Positions 34,620-44,347 of a stretch of DNA of 62,114 nt are shown piece after piece. Both the position numbers and the translations under genes were made by a program. The number at the start of each line of letters is the position of its first letter. Position 1 is the stretch's first letter. This stretch comes from an uncultured Succinivibrionaceae bacterium (lineage in GTDB: Bacteria; Pseudomonadota; Gammaproteobacteria; Enterobacterales; Succinivibrionaceae), in assembly GCA_944390105.1 (NCBI GenBank), contig CALXOV010000054.1, positions 1 to 62,114 of the forward strand, in the 5' to 3' direction. The notes under the pieces were generated by a model that ran no database searches, was not told the origin of the DNA, and saw nothing but the letters and a program-made list of their open reading frames with translations.

Positions 34620-35906
34620 ATGGATCTTGCTTCTATTATGATGCTCATCGTCCTCGTTGTGCTGATGGTGATCGGCATGCCGGTAACCTGGGCTTTAGGC
34701 GGAGCGGTGATCACAGCTTTAATCATTGACCCAAATTTATCGCTGCCTTTAATCACGCAGAAGATTTTCTCAGGCTGTGATAATTTTTCAATGCTGGCGC
34801 TGCCGGCCTTCTTCCTCGCAGGAGATCTCATGGCCAAAGGCGGTTTGTCGCGGCGCTTAGTCAACTTTGCTGATACCTTGGTTGGCTGGATATCCGGCGG
34901 CATTTCCTTAGTATCAATTACTGCCTGCACCTTTTTTGCTGCTATTTCCGGCTCTTCAGTGGCGACTACGGCCGCCATCGGTGGTCTGATGTACCCAGAA
35001 ATGGTCAAGCGCGGCTATCCAAAGCCCTACTCCGCAGCCGTACAGGCTATCGGCGGTACTTTAGGTATTGTGATCCCGCCCTCTACCGTCTTCGTTATTT
35101 ACGGCAATATCACTAATACCTCAGTAGCGCAGCTGTTGATGGCCGGCGTAGTACCTAGCATTATCTGCGGCATAGCCTTGTGCGTCTGGGCCTATATCAA
35201 AGCCAAAAAAGATAATTTCCCTAAAGATGAGCGCGGCTTTTCCTTTATGCGCTTCTTAAAGTCTTTTAAGAGCGCGGTATGGGCACTGCTGATGCCTCTT
35301 GTGATCTTAGGCGGTATTTACGCCGGTATATTTACCCCGACGGAGTCTGCCGTGGTTGCAGTGTTCTACGGCCTCTTAGTTTGCCTGGGAATTTACCGCG
35401 AACTTACCGGTAAATCGACCTATGAAATCATTAAGCAATCCTCTGTCACCACCGCTAATATCATGTTCTTGGTGGTCACCGCGCAGATGTTCGGTTATTT
35501 GCTGACCTACTACCGCATCCCGGTCTACGTCACGGAGGCCTTTGTCGCCATTGCTTCAAGCCCCGAAATCTTTATGTTGCTTATTGTGATTTTACTCACT
35601 ATCTGCGGCATGTTCTTGGAGGTTGGTGCAACCAATCTGATTTTAGGCCCGATCTTAGCGCCGATTGCACTGCACTTTGGTATTGATCCGGTGCACTTTG
35701 GCTTAGTCTTCGTCTTCCTGCTCGCAATGGGTCAGGCCACGCCGCCTTTTGGCACCACGCTGTTTGTCGCCTGCGGCATCAGCCGGGAGCCGGTCTATAA
35801 GGTCTCACGCATGGTTTTGCCCTTTGTAATTGTGGAAATCATCTGCGCGCTACTCTTTGCCTACGTGCCGGTATTGTCCACTGGTTTGGGCGCTTTAATG
35901 AAATAG
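34620..35906 (+). CDS. dctM: TRAP transporter large permease DctM
   Basis: 428 residues, usual length, with about 12 hydrophobic segments. Visible motifs are IGMPVTWALGGAV, LPAFFLAGDLMAKGGLSRRLVNFAD (about 60-85), FFAAISGSSVATTAAIGGLMYPEM (about 105), GGTLGIVIPPSTVFVIYG and MGQATPPFGTTLF near 370. It is the transport subunit, driven by an ion gradient and taking ligand from DctP; here presumably a hexonate. It is intact even though its two partner genes carry lesions. Confidence 0.95.
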   Translation: MDLASIMMLIVLVVLMVIGMPVTWALGGAVITALIIDPNLSLPLITQKIFSGCDNFSMLALPAFFLAGDLMAKGGLSRRLVNFADTLVGWISGGISLVSITACTFFAAISGSSVATTAAIGGLMYPEMVKRGYPKPYSAAVQAIGGTLGIVIPPSTVFVIYGNITNTSVAQLLMAGVVPSIICGIALCVWAYIKAKKDNFPKDERGFSFMRFLKSFKSAVWALLMPLVILGGIYAGIFTPTESAVVAVFYGLLVCLGIYRELTGKSTYEIIKQSSVTTANIMFLVVTAQMFGYLLTYYRIPVYVTEAFVAIASSPEIFMLLIVILLTICGMFLEVGATNLILGPILAPIALHFGIDPVHFGLVFVFLLAMGQATPPFGTTLFVACGISREPVYKVSRMVLPFVIVEIICALLFAYVPVLSTGLGALMK

Positions 35907-35940
35907 TTAGGCTTATTTAATACAAATTTAGGAGAACATC

Positions 35941-36708
35941 ATGATTCATTCTTTATTTGATATTTCTGGTAAAAAAGCTATTGTCACTGGCGGTACGCGT
36001 GGTTTGGGCTATGGCATGGCCGAAGGCTTAATGGAAGCGGGCTGCGAAGTGGTGATTGTCGGTACTTCTGATAAGGTCAATGCCGTTGCCTCTGATTTTT
36101 GCGCGCGCGGTTTTAAATGCCATGGAGTACGCGCCGATTTAGGTAAGCGCGCTGAAGTCTTTAGCTGCTTTGAACAGTGCATGGACAAATTAGGCGGCGA
36201 TCTTGATATCTTAGTGACCGCCCACGGCATTCAGCGCCGCCACTCTGCCGAAGTTTTCCCAGAAAATGAATGGGATGAGGTCATCAACGTCAATTTGAAC
36301 TCAGTCTTTTTCCTATGCCAGCAAGCAGCTAACGTGATGCTGAAAAAAGGCTATGGAAAGATCATCACCATTGCTTCTATGGTATCGTGGTTTGGAGGAC
36401 AGACCGTCCCGGCCTATACAGCAGCAAAAGGTGGCGTAACCCAGCTGACTAAAGAGTTATCCAATGATTGGATCGCGCGCGGCATTAACGTTAACTCCAT
36501 TGCTCCGGGCTATATGGCTACCGAAATGAATTCTGCCCTCCTTGATAAGAACAATCCGCGCTATCAGCAGATCACTGAGCGCATTCCAGCGCATCGCTGG
36601 GGGACTGGCGATGATATGAAGGGTACGGTGATTTTCCTTGCATCCCATGCTTCAGATTATTTAGGCGGGGCCATCATTCCAGTAGACGGCGGTTATTTAG
36701 TTAAATAA
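35941..36708 (+). CDS. SDR oxidoreductase, KduD/IdnO-like
   Basis: 255 residues, classical short-chain dehydrogenase. The cofactor motif is TGGTRGLGYGM (about 17-27), the active-site Ser lies in IASMVSWFGG (about 143) and the YxxxK motif in PAYTAAKGG (about 157). HGIQRRHSAEVFPENEWDEVI resembles IdnO (5-keto-gluconate reductase), while IASM, VPAYTAAKGGV, IAPGYMATEMN and RIPAHRWG resemble KduD. In this operon it probably interconverts a keto-sugar acid and a hexonate feeding the dehydratase. The exact substrate is not determined. TAGGAGA precedes the start. Confidence 0.88.
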   Translation: MIHSLFDISGKKAIVTGGTRGLGYGMAEGLMEAGCEVVIVGTSDKVNAVASDFCARGFKCHGVRADLGKRAEVFSCFEQCMDKLGGDLDILVTAHGIQRRHSAEVFPENEWDEVINVNLNSVFFLCQQAANVMLKKGYGKIITIASMVSWFGGQTVPAYTAAKGGVTQLTKELSNDWIARGINVNSIAPGYMATEMNSALLDKNNPRYQQITERIPAHRWGTGDDMKGTVIFLASHASDYLGGAIIPVDGGYLVK

Positions 36709-36718
36709 GGAGAATTCT

Positions 36719-37756
36719 ATGAAAGCTTGTGTATTGCATGCCAAACATGATTTGCGTTACGAAGATATTGCAGAGCCACAACTTAGCGATCCGCAAGAGG
36801 TTAAGGTTAAAATTTTAGCCGGCGGCATCTGCGGCTCTGATCAGCACTATTACTTAGACGGCGGCATCGGATCGGCTATCGTGGTGCGTGAACCCATCGT
36901 AATCGGCCATGAAGGCTGCGGTATCGTTGAAGAAGTCGGTAGCGCTGTTGACGGGATTAAGCCCGGTGATATGGTGATCCTGCGTCCGGCAAGACCGTGC
37001 TTTAACTGCTATTACTGCGAGCATCACATGTACTCTTACTGTGAGCACATGCGCCACTTAGGATCGGCCTCTACCTTCCCGCATGTACAGGGCCTGTTTG
37101 CTGAAAAGGTCGTAGTACATCAGGTACAGTGCCGTGTAGTGCACGATATGAAACCTGAGGTTGCCGCCTTTGCCGAACCTTTAGGTGTTGCCTTCAACGG
37201 CGTGCACAGTCTTGGCGACATCATGGGTAAAAATGTCGCGGTGATGGGAGCCGGCCCGATTGGTATTCTGAGCGCTGCTGCCGCTAAGACCTTAGGCGCA
37301 GATCGCGTTACCGTCTTTGATATTCGCGACAATCCGCTCAGTATTGCCCAAGAGTTAGGCGCCGATGAGGTAATTAACAGCAAGACTAACCCGGATGCAA
37401 TCAAGGAATTTTCCGCCCACCGGGGTCAGTTTGACTGCGCCTTAGAGGCTACCGGAAACGGCTTTGCCGCGATGCAAACCATGGCGATAGTACGCCCTGA
37501 AGGTACGATTGCTCAAGTCGGCATGTTCGGCACCGGTCATCAGCCGACCGATTTAGCTGCCTTCTCCGGCAAGGGATTGCGCTGGCATGCGGTCTTCCGC
37601 TTCTACACCGAGTTTGGCCCGGCGGTTAACGCCTTAGAGCGCGGCCTGATCAATCCGCTGCCGCTGTTGTCTGCATCCTTCCCGGCAAGTGAATGCGTTA
37701 AAGCCATGGAAGCGGCGGTAAGTCCCGAGACCTGCAAAGTGCAGGTCCACTTCTAG
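36719..37756 (+). CDS. Zinc-dependent alcohol dehydrogenase, IdnD-like
   Basis: 345 residues, medium-chain dehydrogenase. Catalytic zinc ligands are Cys in GGICGSDQHYY (about 37) and His-Glu in GHEGCG (about 63). The structural zinc site is the four-Cys cluster within PARPCFNCYYCEHHMYSYCEH. The Rossmann motif is MGAGPIGIL (about 172). LGSASTFPHVQG and INPLPLLSASFP match L-idonate 5-dehydrogenase better than RspB. It would oxidise an L-hexonate such as L-idonate or L-gulonate at C5 to a 5-keto acid that the adjacent SDR reduces. It lies 10 bp after the SDR gene and is followed by a terminator. Confidence 0.9.
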   Translation: MKACVLHAKHDLRYEDIAEPQLSDPQEVKVKILAGGICGSDQHYYLDGGIGSAIVVREPIVIGHEGCGIVEEVGSAVDGIKPGDMVILRPARPCFNCYYCEHHMYSYCEHMRHLGSASTFPHVQGLFAEKVVVHQVQCRVVHDMKPEVAAFAEPLGVAFNGVHSLGDIMGKNVAVMGAGPIGILSAAAAKTLGADRVTVFDIRDNPLSIAQELGADEVINSKTNPDAIKEFSAHRGQFDCALEATGNGFAAMQTMAIVRPEGTIAQVGMFGTGHQPTDLAAFSGKGLRWHAVFRFYTEFGPAVNALERGLINPLPLLSASFPASECVKAMEAAVSPETCKVQVHF

Positions 37757-37787
37757 TATACTTAACCATCAAAATATACCTTATATC

Positions 37788-37812
37788 AAGCCTGCTTACG
37801 GCAGGCTTTTTT
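37788..37812 (+). terminator. Terminator of the hexonate operon
   Basis: AAGCCTGC / GCAGGCTT perfect 8-bp stem with a 5-nt loop, followed by TTTT and TG. Confidence 0.88.
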
Positions 37813-37824
37813 GTTGCGCCAACA

Positions 37825-37862
37825 TTGGTTAAACTTGTAATTACGGGGTAGCCTTGGTTAAA
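37825..37862. promoter_or_regulatory. Direct repeat of TTGGTTAAA before the GntR gene
   Basis: Exact 9-bp copies at 37825-37833 and 37854-37862, starting 29 bp apart, in the short gap between the operon terminator and the regulator gene. They may be promoter or autoregulatory elements. Confidence 0.4.
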
Positions 37863-37942
37863 AACAAGTGAACTTCAAGCAACAGAGGCCACACCCCACC
37901 ATAATTTTAGAGGCTATTGAGCTTAAGTTTTACGCCATTACC

Positions 37943-38624
37943 ATGATCATCGACAAAAGATCCGTAACAGCTCAGTTGACGGATTACTTCAAACAGCAAA
38001 TTGAGGGCGGCGCATGGCAGGTTGGATACAAAATCCCTTCAGAACACACCTTATGCGCGGCGCTCAAAGTCTCTCGTTCCTCGGTACGCACTGTAATCTC
38101 ACAATTCATTGCCTTAGGCATTTTAGAGCCGCAGCAAGGCAAGGGTACCTTTTTAAAGCGTACCGATGTAGATGCGCGCCTTGGCAGCAGCGTAGCAGTG
38201 CCGCGCCAAGAATTTAAGGATATCCGCCAAGTTTTAGAGTACCGTCTCATTATTGAGCCCTATGCGATAGCGAAAGCGGCCTTAATGGATGATTGCTCCA
38301 CGGTGCTGCTACCCAAACTGCGCACGCTATTGCAGGAGATGCAGGATAATGTTGGTAATACGGCTAAATTTATCGCTGCAGATCTAGAGTTTCATTTAGC
38401 TATTGCTCATGCTTCCCGCAATGTAGTGTTGGAAGCTTCACTTAGCTACGTGTTTACGCACACCATGAAGCGACATAAGCAGATGAATGAATTATTCGGA
38501 TTTTCTGATGGCGTACTCTATCATAAGAAAATTATCGCTGCGCTTGAGCACGCTGACGGCAAAAAAGCCGCTGCGGCAATGCGCAAACATTTACAGAATG
38601 CATTAGATAAACTGCTTAATTGAC
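37943..38624 (+). CDS. GntR-family (FadR/FCD subfamily) transcriptional regulator
   Basis: 226 residues from ATG 37943; an upstream in-frame GTG at 37868 would add 25. The N-terminal winged helix (about 5-70) shows GYKIPSEHTLCAALKVSRSSVRTVISQF and GILEPQQGKGTF. The C-terminal all-helical FCD domain (about 85-225) includes RLIIEPYAIAKAA and FHLAIAHASRN with metal-type His residues. It probably controls the preceding hexonate operon. Neither candidate start has a good ribosome site. The stop codon TGA (38622-38624) lies inside the GACATCCTCCCC end of an IS right-end hairpin, so the original C-terminus may have been altered. Confidence 0.87.
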
Positions 38625-38677
38625 ATCCTCCCCGGCCTAAAGGACGGGGTTTTAGCCGCAGATCTTTTTTGATAAAT
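38620..38677 (-). mobile_element. Solitary IS200/IS605-type right-end hairpin
   Basis: TTGACATCCTCCCCGGCC, TAAA, then GGACGGGG form the same kind of end hairpin as at 22834-22870. It is followed by TTTTAGCCGCAGATC, a T-run and GATAAA, shared with 23137-23161. No transposase remnant is visible beside it. It provides the stop codon, and probably a terminator, for the GntR gene. Confidence 0.7.
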
Positions 38678-39047
38678 TGGCAGAGGCGACAACGCAAACG
38701 CAAGCGCGTCGCTATAGCCTTACGGCGGCCAGTGAGTAGCACATTGCCCGTTTTGCGGTAGTATTCTGCGGGGAGCGCAGTCAACGTAGGATCGCACGCT
38801 GTGCGCTTGTTGCTCTTTGCTGCAAATGATAACGGCTATATCAGGCGCTACGCTCTTACCCAAAAAGAGGCGCAAAAATAGTGAATTAGGGAGTGACCCG
38901 TAGGGGTTGCCCCCATTGCGCGCCCAGATTTTTCAAGAACATCTCCGATCTAGAAAGGCAAAGGCTGCCTACACGGGAAACATCCCTGCCTGATGCTCAA
39001 AGGCCTGCCAACGCGAGAGCGCCTGCAGGCCATATACTTATTTATAG
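38678..39047. other. Gene-free stretch between the GntR gene and guaA
   Basis: Roughly 370 bases with no credible gene. It contains the short copy of the dispersed hairpin repeat (38881-38935) and a GGCCTGC / GCAGGCC stem (39002-39031) that may end guaA transcription on the minus strand (continuing TTTGAG). Confidence 0.5.
38881..38935 (+). repeat. Dispersed hairpin repeat, short copy
   Basis: Starts GTGAATTAGGGAGTGACC, continues GTAGGGG, then GCCCCC and ATTGCGCGCCC followed by a T-run. It matches the ends of the 6847-6932 element (minus strand) but lacks its AT-rich centre. Confidence 0.72.
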
Positions 39048-40619
39048 CTATTCCCACTCAATCGTTGCCGGCGGTTTACCGGATACATCATAAACTACGC
39101 GGGAAATGCCGTTAACTTCATTAATGATACGATTGGACACGCGCCCTAACAGATCATAAGGTAGCTCTGCCCATTTCGCCGTCATGAAATCGATAGTCTT
39201 GACGGCACGCAGTGCCACCACGTAATCGTAGCGGCGGCCATCGCCCATTACGCCGACGGAGCGCACCGGCAGGAATACGGTAAAGGCTTGGCTGACCTTA
39301 TCGTACCAACCGCTGGCATTCAGCTCTTCCATGAAAATGGCATCGGCCTTGCGCAGCAGATCAAGATACTCGCGCTTAACTTCACCTAAAACGCGTACAC
39401 CGAGGCCCGGTCCCGGGAAGGGATGACGCTGCACCATTTTTTCAGGCAGACCGAGTTTGACGCCGATACGGCGCACTTCATCTTTGAACAGCTCGCGCAG
39501 CGGCTCGACTAACTTAAACTTCAGATCAGGCGGCAGGCCACCCACATTGTGGTGCGACTTAATCACCTGCGCCTTGCCGGTCTTGGCCGCGGCGGATTCA
39601 ATGACATCTGGGTAAATGGTGCCTTGGGCTAAATAATCGATGCCCTTAAGCTTGCGTGCCTCATCGGCAAACACATCAATAAAGGTATGACCAATAGCTT
39701 TGCGTTTAGCCTCGGGATCGCTGACGCCGGCTAAAGCGCTTAAAAAGCGCTCTGAGGCATCGGCGTAGACAATATTAAGCCCGAGGCCCGAGAACATCTG
39801 TTGTACTTGCGCGCCCTCATTAAGGCGCAGCAGTCCGTTATCCACAAAGACGCAGGTTAAGCGCTCACCGATGGCACGATGCAACAGCAGTGCAGTGACC
39901 GAAGAGTCAACACCGCCGGATAGACCTAACAGTACCTTACTGTCGCCGACCTGCGCGCGGATCTGCTGTACCGCGTCTTCAATGATCGCCTCTGGCGACC
40001 ACAGACCATGCAGACCGCATACCTCTAAGGCAAAGCGGCGCAACATTTCTGCACCCTGCTTGGTATGGGTAACTTCCGGATGAAACTGTACGCCAAAGAA
40101 ACGGCGTGCCGGATCATAAACTGCAGCATACGGGCAAGTATCAGTGGAACCGACCGTAATAAAGCCCTGCGGCAGTGCAGTAACCTTATCGCCATGGCTC
40201 ATCCATACATCTAGGCTATGCGCTTCTTCATGATCGGTAAGCTTATCAAACAGCGGGCATGCGGCGGCAATATCGACCTTAGCATAACCGTACTCGCGCT
40301 TATCCGATCCCTGTACGCTGCCGCCTAACTGCATGGCCATGGTCTGCAGACCATAGCAGATACCAAGCACCGGCACACCGGCACTAAATACCCACTCGGG
40401 GGCGCGCGGCGAACCTTCCTCGGTGGTCGAGCGCGGACCGCCGGATAAAATAATACCCTGCGGATTGAAGTCCTGCATGGCTTTAACATCGGCATCAAAA
40501 GGCATCAGCTCACAGTACACTCCAATTTCGCGGATGCGGCGGGCAATCAGCTGCGTTACTTGAGAGCCGAAATCTAAGATTAAGATCTTTTCAGAATGGA
40601 TATTAGCTGAGGCAGTCAT
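39048..40619 (-). CDS. guaA: GMP synthase (glutamine-hydrolysing)
   Basis: 523 residues. A class I glutamine amidotransferase domain (about 1-200) has the nucleophile Cys in [13 protein letters not shown] and the His-Glu pair in [10 protein letters not shown]. The ATP-pyrophosphatase domain has the P-loop [16 protein letters not shown] (about 232), and the C-terminal dimerisation domain ends [21 protein letters not shown]. It converts XMP to GMP. ATG 40619 (MTASAN) is chosen because AGGTG lies 5 nt upstream; a GTG six bases earlier is too close. It lies 75 bp after guaB. Confidence 0.98.
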   Translation of the reverse strand: MTASANIHSEKILILDFGSQVTQLIARRIREIGVYCELMPFDADVKAMQDFNPQGIILSGGPRSTTEEGSPRAPEWVFSAGVPVLGICYGLQTMAMQLGGSVQGSDKREYGYAKVDIAAACPLFDKLTDHEEAHSLDVWMSHGDKVTALPQGFITVGSTDTCPYAAVYDPARRFFGVQFHPEVTHTKQGAEMLRRFALEVCGLHGLWSPEAIIEDAVQQIRAQVGDSKVLLGLSGGVDSSVTALLLHRAIGERLTCVFVDNGLLRLNEGAQVQQMFSGLGLNIVYADASERFLSALAGVSDPEAKRKAIGHTFIDVFADEARKLKGIDYLAQGTIYPDVIESAAAKTGKAQVIKSHHNVGGLPPDLKFKLVEPLRELFKDEVRRIGVKLGLPEKMVQRHPFPGPGLGVRVLGEVKREYLDLLRKADAIFMEELNASGWYDKVSQAFTVFLPVRSVGVMGDGRRYDYVVALRAVKTIDFMTAKWAELPYDLLGRVSNRIINEVNGISRVVYDVSGKPPATIEWE

Positions 40620-40694
40620 AAGCACCTACGGCAATTAGACAGAAAGAAAAACAGCGCCGGCCGCCAAGACAGGCAGCCGGCAGGCAGTACCAGC

Positions 40695-42164
40695 TTAAGC
40701 GTGACTCTGATAGTTCGGAGCTTCCTTGGTAATGCTCACATCATGCACATGCGACTCGCGGATGCCGGCACCGGTAATGCGAACGAACTGTGCTTTGGTA
40801 CGCAGCTCATCAATTGTTGCACAGCCAAGTAAACCCATGGCCGAGCGCAGGCCCCCCATCTGCTGATGAATGATGCCGCGCAACGCCCCTTTATAAGCGA
40901 CACGGCCTTCAATGCCTTCCGGCACCAGCTTATCGGCCGCATTGTCGCTTTGGAAGTAGCGGTCTGCCGAACCCTTGGACATGGCAGCCAACGAGCCCAT
41001 GCCGCGATAGGACTTAAACGATCTGCCCTGATAAATTTCAATTTCACCCGGAGCCTCTTCGGTACCGGCAAACATCGAGCCCACCATTACGCAGTTGGCA
41101 CCGGCCGCTAAGGCCTTAGCAATATCGCCCGAATAACGGATGCCGCCGTCGGCAATTACTGTAATATCCGAACCCTTTAATGCATCCACTGCATTGGAAA
41201 TGGCGGTCATCTGCGGCACACCGCAGCCGGTTACGATGCGGGTAGTGCAGATGGAGCCAGGGCCGATGCCGACCTTAACTGCCGAAACGCCGGCCTCAGC
41301 TAAAGCTGCCGCGCCCTCTGCCGTCGCTACATTACCGCCGACAATCGGCAGATCCGGATAAGCAGCGCGCACTTCACGAATACGGCGCAGCACGCCCTCA
41401 GAGTGGCCATGCGAGCTGTCAATTAACAGCACATCCACGCCGGCCTCGACTAAGGCGCGCGCACGTTCCATATTGTTGCCCGGACCAGCTCCGATAGCTG
41501 CGCCAACACGCAGGCGGCCTAAAGCATCCTTGCAGGCATTAGGCTTATTGGCAGCCTTCTTGAAATCCTTGACGGTGATCATGCCCTTTAAATGGAAGGT
41601 GTCATCCACCACCAGCACCTTCTCAATACGATGCTGCTGCATTAATGCAATAACTTCTTCCTGCGGGGTCTTTTCGCGTACGGTAACGAGGCGTTCTTTA
41701 GGCGTCATCACCTTAGAGACGGTCAGGCTGTCATCGGTAACAAAGCGCACATCGCGGCCGGTAATAATGCCCAGCAGATTGTCTTCATCGTCAATTACCG
41801 GGAAGCCGGCAAAGCCGTACTGTGCGGTCATCTTGCGCACTTGCGCAATCGTGGCATTAGGATGCACTGAAACCGGAGCCGTGACCATGCCGCTTTCAAA
41901 GCGCTTAACACGCTGCACTTCAGCGGCCTGTTGCTCAATTGACATATTCTTGTGAATAAAGCCGATACCGCCTTCCTGCGCTAACGCGATAGCCAAGTTA
42001 GACTCTGTCACCGTATCCATGGCCGATGACAACATCGGAATATTAATGCGAATATTGGCCGTCAGTTTAGTGGTTAAATCAGCAGTATTAGGCAGAACGG
42101 TGGAATGTGCAGGCACGAGCAAGAGATCATCAAAGGTCAGGGCTTCTTCAACGATGCGCAGCAT
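40695..42164 (-). CDS. guaB: IMP dehydrogenase
   Basis: 489 residues. The TIM-barrel has tandem CBS domains inserted at about 95-210 ([38 protein letters not shown]). The catalytic Cys loop is [20 protein letters not shown] (about 300), followed by the flap with [10 protein letters not shown] (about 410). It oxidises IMP to XMP, the committed step of GMP synthesis. ATG 42164 is chosen for AGGAGG 5 nt upstream. A TATAAT -10 hexamer on the minus strand lies at 42222-42227. Confidence 0.98.
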   Translation of the reverse strand: MLRIVEEALTFDDLLLVPAHSTVLPNTADLTTKLTANIRINIPMLSSAMDTVTESNLAIALAQEGGIGFIHKNMSIEQQAAEVQRVKRFESGMVTAPVSVHPNATIAQVRKMTAQYGFAGFPVIDDEDNLLGIITGRDVRFVTDDSLTVSKVMTPKERLVTVREKTPQEEVIALMQQHRIEKVLVVDDTFHLKGMITVKDFKKAANKPNACKDALGRLRVGAAIGAGPGNNMERARALVEAGVDVLLIDSSHGHSEGVLRRIREVRAAYPDLPIVGGNVATAEGAAALAEAGVSAVKVGIGPGSICTTRIVTGCGVPQMTAISNAVDALKGSDITVIADGGIRYSGDIAKALAAGANCVMVGSMFAGTEEAPGEIEIYQGRSFKSYRGMGSLAAMSKGSADRYFQSDNAADKLVPEGIEGRVAYKGALRGIIHQQMGGLRSAMGLLGCATIDELRTKAQFVRITGAGIRESHVHDVSITKEAPNYQSHA

Positions 42165-42436
42165 AAGGCCTCCTTTTTCGGCTTCAGTTTGAAGTGGAAT
42201 TAAACATAAATTTAATCGGCTATTATACATGAGCGGCGTACAAATTTGTGAAGCAGCTTGCAGTTTTTAGCGGTCTTTGGCGGCTAAAGCTTGCACTTAA
42301 GAGTTCCTTGTGCAATAGCCTGCTATACGCTCCAACCCACTAGAAATCAAGGCATATCCACAAGGCCATGTATTTTGCCGTCAAGACTGCTAAGATAGCC
42401 ATACAACCGCGCCACCGTGCGCATGGAGAGCTGAGC

Positions 42437-42910
42437 ATGCATGATTATCTGAAACTGACGCAGGGGCCGCTGGAACCGCCGCACGGAGATTTTGCTGCCT
42501 ATATACTGCAGCTACAGCGCCATCCGCTCAAAGCGCTTGACCCCAGCCTCTTTGCTGACAGTGAAGCGCTGCCGACGCCGCAGGCGCTACTGCAGCGCGC
42601 GCGCCAGGCTAAGCATAAGCCACCCCTTAACGCTACGGCCAAAATCCCTGAAAAGCGCAGCATAAAACGCCCTGTTACCGCCCGTGCACAGGAAAAGCCC
42701 ACGGACGCGGCGCAGCAAAAGCCAAAGCAAAAGCCGCGCAACGGCGGCGCGCTGAGTCTGCTATTTTTCCTGCTCTTAGTGCTGGCGTCATTGCTGATTA
42801 ATTGGTTTTCCCCGTCTGAACAAATTTCCGCGCTGGCTATGCTGTGCTTTATCGTCCCTGCCGTCATCGGCTTTACCCTGCTGCAGCAGCGCCGCCGTAA
42901 GAGGAGCTGA
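42437..42910 (+). CDS. Unknown small membrane protein upstream of nfeD-like gene
   Basis: 157 residues that I do not recognise. Residues 1-95 are hydrophilic and rich in Ala, Gln, Lys and Pro (KHKPPLNATAKIPEKRS). Two closely spaced membrane segments follow (about 102-120, LSLLFFLLLVLASLLINWF, and 127-147), and the end is very basic (QQRRRKRS), which predicts N- and C-termini in the cytoplasm. ATG 42437 has GGAG 8 nt upstream. Its stop is 4 bp from the nfeD-like start, so it probably belongs to that operon and may be a partner of the NfeD/SPFH pair. That role is inference from position only. Confidence 0.7.
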   Translation: MHDYLKLTQGPLEPPHGDFAAYILQLQRHPLKALDPSLFADSEALPTPQALLQRARQAKHKPPLNATAKIPEKRSIKRPVTARAQEKPTDAAQQKPKQKPRNGGALSLLFFLLLVLASLLINWFSPSEQISALAMLCFIVPAVIGFTLLQQRRRKRS

Positions 42911-42914
42911 CGTC

Positions 42915-43340
42915 ATGACTATTTCTGCCGCCGCCGTCTGGTGCATTCTAGCGATTGTGCTCTTGGGCACTGAAATGATGCTCGGCACTATTTACCTTTT
43001 GGTAACCGCCGCCGCCTGCTTTGCCGCTGCCGCGCTGGCTTTTACTGATTTTTCTTTAACCTATCAGCTCTTTACCGCCGCCATAGTTACTGTAGCCGGA
43101 TCGTGCTTTGTCTTTTATCTGCGCAGACGATTAAAGCGGCAGTATCGCGAGAATTTAGATGATTTAGATAAAGGTCAGCGCGTACAGGTGCAGGCAGTCA
43201 ATGCCGACGGCAGCGCTCAGGTCAACTATCGCGGCACCAGCTGGCAAGCAGTCGGCGCACATGAGCCGCTGACGCCGGGCTGCTGGGAAATTCAGCGCGC
43301 AGATGGTCCGCGGCTTATCTTAGAGAAAAAGCTATATTAA
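42915..43340 (+). CDS. NfeD-family membrane protein
   Basis: 141 residues. Two or three membrane segments (about 5-75, with WCILAIVLLGTEMMLGTIYLLVTAAACFAAA) are followed by a cytoplasmic OB-fold domain (about 85-141) with GQRVQVQAVNADGSAQVNYRGTSWQAV. This is the short NfeD form (YbbK-like) that pairs with stomatin-type SPFH proteins, and an SPFH gene starts 30 bp downstream. AGAGGAG precedes the ATG. Confidence 0.88.
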   Translation: MTISAAAVWCILAIVLLGTEMMLGTIYLLVTAAACFAAAALAFTDFSLTYQLFTAAIVTVAGSCFVFYLRRRLKRQYRENLDDLDKGQRVQVQAVNADGSAQVNYRGTSWQAVGAHEPLTPGCWEIQRADGPRLILEKKLY

Positions 43341-43370
43341 AGAATTAAATCTTGACACAGGAGAAGCATC

Positions 43371-44303
43371 ATGCCGCTAATTTCCGGAACTTTCATTGTG
43401 GCAGTAGTCTTAGTTATTGCTGCGATTATTTTTGCCATTAAATCGATAAAAGTCGTGCCGCAACAGACCGCATGGATTGTGGAGCGTCTCGGTAAATTTA
43501 ACACGGTACTCAATCCGGGACTTAACTTTATTATTCCGTTTATTGATCGCGTCGCCTATAAGCACTCGCTGAAGGAAATACCGCTAGATACCCCGTCGCA
43601 GGTCTGCATTACCCGCGACAATACTCAGCTGTCAGTTGACGGGGTGCTGTTCTTCCAAGTCACCGACCCTAAGCGCGCCAGCTACGGTACCTCCAATTAC
43701 ATCATTGCCATCACGCAGCTGGCGCAGACCACGCTGCGCTCAGTCATCGGCAAGATGGAGCTGGATAAGACCTTTGAAGAGCGTGATGCCATCAACAACA
43801 GCGTAGTGGCCTCTATTGATGAGGCGGCACTTAACTGGGGAGTTAAAGTGCTGCGCTATGAAATTAAAGACCTAACCCCGCCGGCTGTCATTTTGCAGGC
43901 AATGCAGCAGCAGATCACCGCTGAGCGTGAAAAGCGTGCAGTCATCGCTGAATCGGAAGGTAAAAAGCAGCAGCAGATCAATATCGCTATCGGTGAAAAG
44001 GAAGCGGCGATTGCGCGCTCAGAAGGTGAAAAGCAGGCTGAAATCAACAAAGCCCAAGGCCAAGCTGCCGCTACGGTAGCGATAGCCGAAGCTATGTCCG
44101 AGGCTATTGCCAAGATAGCCCAGGCCTCGGAGCAGGAAGGCGGACTTACTGCAGTCAATCTGCAGATTGCAGAAAAGTACGTGGAAGCCTTCGGGGCGCT
44201 GGCTAAGACCAACAATACCTTGATTGTGCCGAGCAATTTAGGCGATTTATCAAGCATGATTGCCTCGACTATGCAGATTGTAAAATCCCAAACGGCTAAA
44301 TAA
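43371..44303 (+). CDS. qmcA: SPFH/Band 7 protein, QmcA-like
   Basis: 310 residues. One N-terminal membrane segment (about 5-25) is followed by an SPFH domain (about 28-190: VPQQTAWIVERLGKFNTVLNPGLNFIIPF, GVLFFQVTDPKRASYG, RSVIGKMELDKTFEERDAIN) and an Ala/Glu/Lys/Gln-rich coiled coil (about 195-265). It forms large membrane-bound assemblies and in E. coli is encoded beside ybbK (NfeD-like), as here. CAGGAGAAG precedes the start. The sppA gene 129 bp downstream suggests a link to membrane proteolysis. Confidence 0.93.
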   Translation: MPLISGTFIVAVVLVIAAIIFAIKSIKVVPQQTAWIVERLGKFNTVLNPGLNFIIPFIDRVAYKHSLKEIPLDTPSQVCITRDNTQLSVDGVLFFQVTDPKRASYGTSNYIIAITQLAQTTLRSVIGKMELDKTFEERDAINNSVVASIDEAALNWGVKVLRYEIKDLTPPAVILQAMQQQITAEREKRAVIAESEGKKQQQINIAIGEKEAAIARSEGEKQAEINKAQGQAAATVAIAEAMSEAIAKIAQASEQEGGLTAVNLQIAEKYVEAFGALAKTNNTLIVPSNLGDLSSMIASTMQIVKSQTAK

Positions 44304-44314
44304 CACCACGCCCT

Positions 44315-44347
44315 GCCGCCTGCGCCTTAAGTTGGCACGCAGGCGGC
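44315..44347 (+). repeat. Hairpin between qmcA and sppA
   Basis: GCCGCCTGCG / CGCAGGCGGC perfect 10-bp stem, 13-nt loop, no T-tract. It may stabilise the upstream mRNA or act as a weak terminator. Confidence 0.5.
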
